Below, piece by piece: positions 1 to 3,465 of a DNA stretch of 5,228 nucleotides. The stretch is from Candidatus Adiutrix sp. (GTDB lineage: Bacteria; Desulfobacterota; Desulfarculia; Adiutricales; Adiutricaceae). The stretch covers positions 1-5,228 of the forward strand of contig JAISRV010000292.1 in NCBI GenBank assembly GCA_031273445.1, read 5' to 3'. Each line of letters begins with the position of its first letter. Position 1 is the stretch's first letter. The translations under genes and the position numbers were made by a program. Below the pieces are notes generated by a model that searched no databases, was not told the origin of the DNA, and saw only the letters and a list, made by a program, of their open reading frames with translations.

Positions 1-864
1 GTCGGCAAAGGCTTCGGGCAGTCGCGCAGCGCCGCTTTCTTTAAAATCATGGGCCACGGCGCCGCCGCCAGCCTGGCTTTGGCCCTGGGGCTCTGCGGGC
101 GCACCCTGGCCCCCGCGGCCGCCTGCGCCGCCGGCCTTCAGGCCGTGGGCCTGGGTTATGAGGCGATTGCGGGCGGCCGGGAAGAGATAATGCTCTGCGG
201 CGGGGCCGAAGAGTTCGACGTTCTGACGGCCCTGACTTTCGACCATATTATGGCGGCTTCGCATAATAAGGACCCGCTGGCGGCCGGCCGCCCTTTCGAC
301 CGCCGCCGCGACGGGCTGGTCTGCGGGGAAGGGGCGGCGATGCTGGTGCTGGAAAGCCTGTCGCGCGCCAGAAGGCGCGGCGCCGTCCCCCTGGCTGAAA
401 TATCCGGTTTCGCCACGACCACTTCTCCTGCCAGCCTGGCCCATCCCGACGCCGCCGGGATCGCTTTGTGCATGTCCAAAGCGCTGGCCGACGGCGGCCT
501 TGAGCCGGCGGACGTCAAAGCCGTCAACGCCCACGCCACTTCCACCGCGGAGGGCGACCGGGCTGAAGCCGAGGCTTTGTTCAAGGTCTTCGGGGCCGGC
601 GTCCCGGTCAACAGCTTTAAGGGGCAGTTGGGCCACGCCATGGCCGCCAGCGGCGCGCTGGAATTGATCGCCTCGATCTGGATGATGCGGAACGACACGT
701 TTTTGCCCACCTATAACCTGGAGGAGCCCGATCCGGAGTTCGCCGGATTGATGTTGCCAACCAAGCCGCAAAAACTTATAATATCAACCATGTTAAAAAA
801 CAGCTTCGCCCTGGGCGGAGTCAACGCCAGTCTGATCCTGAGCAAATATCGACTCGCCGAATGA
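1..864 (+). CDS. Beta-ketoacyl-ACP synthase (FabF/KAS II type), 5'-truncated
   Basis: This is a condensing enzyme that joins an ACP-bound malonyl unit to a growing acyl chain by decarboxylative Claisen condensation in the cytoplasm. The frame is open from base 1, so the start lies upstream. The window holds 287 codons of a family usually near 400 residues, so roughly the N-terminal quarter is missing. The active-site Cys lies in PAAACAAGLQAV (codon 124-126). The two catalytic His are in VNAHATSTAEGD (codon 532-534) and GQLGHAMAASG (codon 634-636), with the usual Lys just before the second (619-621). The C-terminus has the family's closing motif, here NSFALGGVNASLI. The intact Cys-His-His set says active KS, not a chain-length factor, which lacks the Cys. 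NAHATST replaces the commoner NAHGTST. It is followed by an ACP and an acyltransferase, which points to a dedicated lipid or polyene pathway (ApeO/ApeR-like) rather than housekeeping fatty acid synthesis. The KS call is firm; the pathway is inferred. Confidence 0.95.
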   Translation, partial: VGKGFGQSRSAAFFKIMGHGAAASLALALGLCGRTLAPAAACAAGLQAVGLGYEAIAGGREEIMLCGGAEEFDVLTALTFDHIMAASHNKDPLAAGRPFDRRRDGLVCGEGAAMLVLESLSRARRRGAVPLAEISGFATTTSPASLAHPDAAGIALCMSKALADGGLEPADVKAVNAHATSTAEGDRAEAEALFKVFGAGVPVNSFKGQLGHAMAASGALELIASIWMMRNDTFLPTYNLEEPDPEFAGLMLPTKPQKLIISTMLKNSFALGGVNASLILSKYRLAE

Positions 865-920
865 ACGGCGCGATTTCGTCAAAGCCCGAAATTCAATGGC
901 CGGGTCCATATGTTATGTAA
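861..920 (+). other. Possible 19-codon ORF bridging KS and ACP
   Basis: An ATG at 861 overlaps the KS stop codon as ATGA and opens a 19-codon frame that ends with TAA at 918-920. That TAA is also the first part of the ACP ribosome binding site TAAGGA. The peptide reads MNGAISSKPEIQWPGPYVM and resembles nothing I recognise. The arrangement would suit a translational coupler that carries ribosomes from the KS gene to the ACP start, or the remnant of a degraded gene. It could equally be chance. Apart from it, the 66-base gap 865-930 shows no terminator-like hairpin and no convincing promoter. Confidence 0.25.
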
Positions 921-923
921 GGA
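918..923 (+). promoter_or_regulatory. Ribosome binding site of the ACP gene
   Basis: TAAGGA lies seven bases before the ATG at 931. It decides the start: the upstream in-frame ATG at 910 has no such site, and the Shine-Dalgarno sequence would then fall inside the coding region. It is one of the better ribosome binding sites in the window, which suits a carrier protein needed in molar excess over its enzymes. Confidence 0.7.
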
Positions 924-930
924 TAATTTA

Positions 931-1200
931 ATGACGAATGAAGAGATTTGGGATATCATGATCAAAGCCATGAGCGAGGAGTTCGAACTGGAGACAGGGA
1001 AGATGACCCCGGAGGCCGAAATAAAGGCGGACCTGGGGCTGGACAGCCTGGATATCGTGGACTTGGTGACCGTTCTGGAGACGGCTTTTGATTTCAAGAT
1101 CAGGGACAAGGCGGCCATGAAGGAGATAAGGACCCTGGGCGACGTGGCCGCCTTCATCGCCGCGACCACAGCGGCCGCGCCGTTGAAGGCGCCGCATTGA
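931..1200 (+). CDS. Acyl carrier protein
   Basis: This is a small acidic carrier that holds the growing acyl chain as a thioester on a 4'-phosphopantetheine arm. It has 89 residues from ATG 931, chosen over ATG 910 because TAAGGA sits seven bases upstream of 931. The phosphopantetheine attachment motif is DLGLDSLDIVDLV, with the modified Ser at residue 39 (codon 1045-1047). The preceding helix (MTPEAEIKADLGL) and the later IRTLGDVAAFI helix match the four-helix ACP fold, and the length is normal. An Ala-rich tail (ATTAAAPLKAPH) follows the last helix. Its TGA stop overlaps the TTG start of the acyltransferase gene. Lying between a KS and an acyltransferase, it is probably a pathway-specific ACP like those of aryl polyene clusters (ApeE/ApeF type) rather than the housekeeping AcpP. 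A holo-ACP synthase would be needed from elsewhere. Confidence 0.95.
   Translation: MTNEEIWDIMIKAMSEEFELETGKMTPEAEIKADLGLDSLDIVDLVTVLETAFDFKIRDKAAMKEIRTLGDVAAFIAATTAAAPLKAPH
1185..1189 (+). promoter_or_regulatory. Ribosome binding site supporting a TTG start
   Basis: GAAGG ends seven bases before TTG 1197 and lies in the last codons of the ACP gene. It supports TTG as the acyltransferase start. The next in-frame ATG (1266) would remove 23 residues, including the N-terminal hydrophobic segment. Confidence 0.55.
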
Positions 1201-1976
1201 CGCGTCTGGCGGCCGCGAATATCTGGTGCTGGGGCTGGCTGGCGGTTTTGTCGGCCGCGGCGCTTATGGCCGCCCCGCTGTGGCTGCTTCTGGGGCTGGT
1301 CCGGGGCCGGGGCCTGACCCGCGGCGCGCGCGAGGGCATCTGGCTTTACGGCCGGGCCTATCTTTTTTTAATCAGGCCCTTCGTGAAAGTCAGGCTTCGG
1401 GAGGGCGAGGCTGCGGAGGCCGGGCCGGCCTCCATAATCGTCATGAACCACCAGTCCTGGCTGGACATCTACGTCCTGGGGCTCGTCCGGGAGGCGCGCG
1501 AGGCCTGTTTCCTGGTGCGGGCCTGGCCTTTCCGGCGTTTGTTTTTTTTCAGGCCGCTCATGCGGCTGGCGGGTTATATTGAAACGGAAGGCGTTGAGGC
1601 TGAAGCCGTTTTCATTCGCTGCCGCAGCGAACTTCGCTCCGGGAGCTGCCTGGTGTGTTTTCCCGAGGGCGCCCGCAGCCCCGACGGCCGGCTGGGGCGT
1701 TTTCATTCCGGCGTTTTCAAGCTCGCGGTCGAAGCGGGGCGGGCCGTCCGGCCGCTGGCGGTCTTCGGCAGCGGCCAGGTCATGCCCAAGGGTTCTCTCA
1801 TTTTTCGCCCCGGGGCCATTGAAATAAAAGAACTTCCGCCGGCGGCGCCTGCGCGGTTCGCCGGCGAAGCCATCGTCCACGGGGCCATGCGCCGGTTTGT
1901 GCGTCTCCGCTTCATCCGCGCCCTGGAAAAACCAGAAACTAACGAAGGAGCATGTTCATGTCAGGAAAAAAAATGA
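1197..1976 (+). CDS. PlsC-like 1-acyl-glycerol-3-phosphate-type acyltransferase
   Basis: This is a membrane-associated acyltransferase of the lysophospholipid (LPLAT/PlsC) family, which moves an acyl group from acyl-ACP or acyl-CoA to a hydroxyl of a lipid acceptor. It has 259 residues, a normal length. A hydrophobic N-terminal segment (about residues 8-36) should anchor it on the inner membrane. The catalytic HX4D motif is NHQSWLD (His85, Asp90). The glycerol-phosphate-binding region is FPEGARS (155-161), followed by GRFHSGVFKLAVEAG. The block VRPLAVFGSG (185-193) stands where the family has its last conserved motif. The start is TTG, sharing TTGA with the ACP stop, with GAAGG upstream; no ATG gives a full N-terminus. 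The end runs 19 bases into the lipoprotein gene, so the last residues (CSCQEKK) read through that gene's ribosome binding region. Next to a dedicated KS and ACP, it probably transfers the pathway's acyl or polyene chain to a membrane lipid, as proposed for the acyltransferases of aryl polyene clusters. The true acceptor is unknown. Confidence 0.92.
   Translation: MTRLAAANIWCWGWLAVLSAAALMAAPLWLLLGLVRGRGLTRGAREGIWLYGRAYLFLIRPFVKVRLREGEAAEAGPASIIVMNHQSWLDIYVLGLVREAREACFLVRAWPFRRLFFFRPLMRLAGYIETEGVEAEAVFIRCRSELRSGSCLVCFPEGARSPDGRLGRFHSGVFKLAVEAGRAVRPLAVFGSGQVMPKGSLIFRPGAIEIKELPPAAPARFAGEAIVHGAMRRFVRLRFIRALEKPETNEGACSCQEKK
1945..1950 (+). promoter_or_regulatory. Ribosome binding site of the lipoprotein gene
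   Basis: AAGGAG lies seven bases before ATG 1958 and only one base before the in-frame ATG 1952, so 1958 is the likely start. A second weaker candidate, AGGA at 1963-1966, could serve ATG 1973. The site lies inside the acyltransferase coding region. Confidence 0.65.
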
Positions 1977-2377
1977 TGTCCAGAGCCGCTTTATTGCTCG
2001 TCGCCCTCGTCTTGACCCTCGGTCTTTCGGCCTGCCGCCAGGCGCCGCTTCGCAATCTTTCGAACCTGCCGGCGGCCAACGCCTACGGCGCGACCCTCAA
2101 GGCCGAGCAGGTCAAGGCGGCCATTCTCGCCGGCTGCAAAGACAAAGGCTGGGTGGCCCGGGAACTGCGGCCAGGCGCCCTGACCGCCACTTTGGCCGTC
2201 AGAAGACACATGGCCGAAGTGGAAATACCTTACAGCGGCTCCAATTATTCCATCATCTACAAAAGCAGCTCCAACCTTGACTACAATCCGGCCAAGGACT
2301 CCATCCACAATCAATACAACAACTGGGTCGAATATCTGCGGCAGGCCATCAACGCCCGCCTGGCGGAAACGAAATGA
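1958..2377 (+). CDS. Small lipoprotein of a conserved uncharacterised family
   Basis: This is a predicted lipid-anchored periplasmic protein of 139 residues. It has a positively charged start (MSGKKMMSR), a hydrophobic stretch (residues 10-23) and the lipobox LSAC with the acylated Cys at residue 26. The residue after that Cys is Arg, not the Asp inner-membrane retention signal, so the Lol system would be expected to sort it to the outer membrane. The mature part holds one small domain of about 85 residues: a helix (EQVKAAILAGCKDKGW), strands (ALTATLAVRRHMAEVEIPY, then YSIIYKSSSNLDY), then IHNQYNNWVEYLRQAI. I recall small proteobacterial lipoproteins with this Y.I.Y...NL.Y...IH..YN.WV..L pattern, but no established function. 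ATG 1958 was chosen over 1952 by its ribosome binding site; 1973 and 1976 are also possible. It starts inside the acyltransferase gene, so the two are probably translated together. A role in envelope delivery of the operon's product is inferred from position alone. Confidence 0.87.
   Translation: MSGKKMMSRAALLLVALVLTLGLSACRQAPLRNLSNLPAANAYGATLKAEQVKAAILAGCKDKGWVARELRPGALTATLAVRRHMAEVEIPYSGSNYSIIYKSSSNLDYNPAKDSIHNQYNNWVEYLRQAINARLAETK
1967..1973 (+). other. Possible -1 slippery heptamer A AAA AAA
   Basis: A run of eight A (1966-1973) contains, in the acyltransferase frame, the heptamer A AAA AAA directly before that gene's TGA stop (1974-1976). A -1 slip here would skip the stop and continue in the lipoprotein frame (ATG ATG TCC and on). 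AAGGAG stands 16 bases upstream of the heptamer. Use as a frameshift site is unproven; the run may simply encode Lys-Lys in one frame and Gly-Lys-Lys in the other. Confidence 0.3.
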
Positions 2378-2407
2378 CGCCGCCGGCGTCGGAAATATGG
2401 CCGATCC

Positions 2408-2845
2408 ATGCCGCCGGATTTCATCCCCAGAAAAATTGAAGGCCTGGCGCCCCACCGTAAGCCCATGCTGGTGGTGGAGACCCTGACCTTCGTTCACGAA
2501 GACGAGGCCAGGTCCAGCACGGTTTTTCCGGAAGACAGCCTTTTTCTGAACGCGGAGGGGCGGGTTGAAGAGGCCGTTCTTTTTGAAATGATGGCCCAGA
2601 CTTTCGCCGCCTTCGCCGCCTTCGGCCGCGAAGGCGGCGCGGGGCCGCCGGCCGCCGGCTATCTGGCGCAAATACGGCGGATTAATTTCAATGACGGCGC
2701 CCGGCCCGGCGAGCCGGTGGAGATCACCGTCAGAATCCAGAATCAGGTGGACGATTTTTCCGTGATCAGCGGCGTCGCCCGGCAGGGCGGCCGGCTTTTG
2801 GCCGAAGGGGGGCTGACCATCTTCGTCCCGGGCGGCGCCTTATGA
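2408..2845 (+). CDS. Hotdog-fold 3-hydroxyacyl-ACP dehydratase-like protein (FabZ/ApeP-like)
   Basis: It is related to enzymes that remove water from 3-hydroxyacyl-ACP to give the trans-2-enoyl chain. It has 145 residues, the usual single-hotdog length. The N-terminal APHRKPMLVVETL matches the FabZ/ApeI/ApeP opening (PHR.P.LL.D.V). The central helix carries FEMMAQTFAAFAAF, whose Glu60 corresponds to the acidic catalytic residue of FabZ (EAMAQ). The C-terminal half (GYLAQIRRINF, then RPGEPVEITVRI and a Gly-rich strand) fits the rest of the fold. The canonical HFPGHPxxPG loop with the catalytic His is absent: the matching stretch is SLFLNAEGRVEEAV. Dehydratase activity alone is therefore uncertain. 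It may work as a heterodimer partner, as reported for ApeI/ApeP, or use another residue. ATG 2408 is the only start in frame that keeps the PHR motif; its ribosome binding site is weak (GGAAA at 2391-2395). The gap from the lipoprotein gene is 30 bases with no hairpin terminator. Its end overlaps the next start as ATGA. Confidence 0.87.
   Translation: MPPDFIPRKIEGLAPHRKPMLVVETLTFVHEDEARSSTVFPEDSLFLNAEGRVEEAVLFEMMAQTFAAFAAFGREGGAGPPAAGYLAQIRRINFNDGARPGEPVEITVRIQNQVDDFSVISGVARQGGRLLAEGGLTIFVPGGAL
2614..2639 (+). repeat. Perfect 11-bp inverted repeat inside the dehydratase gene
   Basis: CGCCGCCTTCG (2614-2624) and CGAAGGCGGCG (2629-2639) are exact reverse complements around a GCCG loop. The left arm overlaps a 9-base tandem repeat, TTCGCCGCC twice and then TTCGGCCGC (2603-2629), which encodes Phe-Ala-Ala, Phe-Ala-Ala, Phe-Gly-Arg. 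No T-run follows, so it does not look like an intrinsic terminator. GC-rich coding sequence gives many such near-palindromes, but a perfect 11-bp arm with a four-base loop is on the strong side. Confidence 0.6.
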
Positions 2846-3465
2846 GCCGATTCGCGCGCGGCCTTGTTTTCGTCGCCTGGCTGTTTGCCGCCGCGCCCGC
2901 CGCGTCCGCCTCGGGGGGCGCGGGCGCCGAGGCCGCGCTGGCCTCTCTCCGGGCGGCCATGAGCGACGTTCAATCCGTTTCCGGCCGTTTTCTTCAGGAA
3001 AAGCGGATAGAATTTTTGAACGAGCCGGTGGTCTCGCGGGGCGTTTTTTATTTCGCGCGCCCGGATTATCTGTGGTGGGAATACACTGGGCCGGTTTGTT
3101 CCGGCCTGGAGATGGAAGGCGGCCGGGTCCGGGCCTGGACCGGCCCCCCGCAAGCGCGGCTCAGGCAGCCGGAGGCGCTGAACAGGGCGGCCGCGGCCGC
3201 GGCCGGGCAGATCATGCTCTGGATGAACCTGGAGCCGGAAAGGATTGCGGCCGCCTATGAGGTCGAGGCGGCGGAGGAGCGGCCCCTGGCGCTATGGGCG
3301 CGGCCCCGGCGGGCCGGCGCGGCCGGAATAATCGAAGCCGTTCAGATCGAATTCAGCGCGGACAGGCGCGCGGCGCGGCGGGTCACTCTGTTCGAGACGG
3401 GGGGGACGAATGTTCTGACCTTCGAAGCGGTCGTTTTCAATCAGGCCCGCCCGGTTCGCCCATGA
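2842..3465 (+). CDS. LolA-like outer-membrane lipoprotein carrier protein
   Basis: This is a periplasmic carrier-type protein of the LolA superfamily, 207 residues, a normal length. It begins with a Sec signal peptide (MSRFARG, then a hydrophobic stretch to about residue 21), likely cut near ASA-S (about residue 23). The diagnostic LolA region spans residues 46-83: SVSGRFLQEKRIEFL, EPVVSRGVFYF, then PDYLWWEYTGP, which matches the family pattern of F.Q.K...L...P..S.G.F.F..P..L.W.Y..P. The following strands end with FETGGTNVLTFEAVVFN. No lipobox Cys is seen, so it should be soluble. Start and stop both overlap neighbours as ATGA, so translation is coupled on both sides; neither junction has a strong ribosome binding site. 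LolA-like proteins next to MMPL exporters are a hallmark of aryl polyene and related clusters. It probably carries the operon's lipid product, or a lipoprotein partner such as the one encoded at 1958-2377, across the periplasm. It is unlikely to be the housekeeping LolA, given its context. Confidence 0.88.
   Translation: MSRFARGLVFVAWLFAAAPAASASGGAGAEAALASLRAAMSDVQSVSGRFLQEKRIEFLNEPVVSRGVFYFARPDYLWWEYTGPVCSGLEMEGGRVRAWTGPPQARLRQPEALNRAAAAAAGQIMLWMNLEPERIAAAYEVEAAEERPLALWARPRRAGAAGIIEAVQIEFSADRRAARRVTLFETGGTNVLTFEAVVFNQARPVRP
3187..3204 (+). repeat. Tandem GCGGCC x3
   Basis: Three exact copies of the hexamer GCGGCC encode six Ala within the run NRAAAAAAGQ of the LolA-like protein. The tract is largely self-complementary. 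It may be a site of length variation in steps of two Ala, but such runs are common in GC-rich genes. Confidence 0.5.

Noticed and set aside
910..930. Upstream ATG giving a seven-residue longer ACP
   Set aside because: The Shine-Dalgarno sequence TAAGGA lies between this ATG and ATG 931, and the extra residues (MLCKDNL) do not belong to the ACP fold.
900..930. Possible -10 promoter element (GATAAT or TATGTT) before the ACP gene
   Set aside because: The region is A/T-rich, but no credible -35 element stands at the right distance and the GATAAT overlaps the ribosome binding site.
1368..1880. Long minus-strand ORF opposite the acyltransferase gene
   Set aside because: It lies antisense to a gene with clear HX4D and FPEGARS motifs, has low-complexity Arg/Pro-rich sequence typical of GC-rich shadows, and no ribosome binding site was seen.
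2378..2407. CGCCGCCGGCG stretch after the lipoprotein stop as a terminator
   Set aside because: Only a short self-complementary core exists and no T-run follows. The operon seems to continue through it.
2397..2486. ATG at 2397 as an alternative start after the lipoprotein gene
   Set aside because: It lies in another frame that stops after about 29 codons and gives a Trp/Pro/Arg-rich peptide without a recognisable pattern, while ATG 2408 opens a protein with clear hotdog motifs.
1991..2671. Minus-strand ORF of 226 codons across the lipoprotein and dehydratase genes
   Set aside because: It spans two genes with recognisable lipobox and hotdog motifs on the + strand, and its product resembles no family I know. 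GC-rich DNA gives such open frames by chance.
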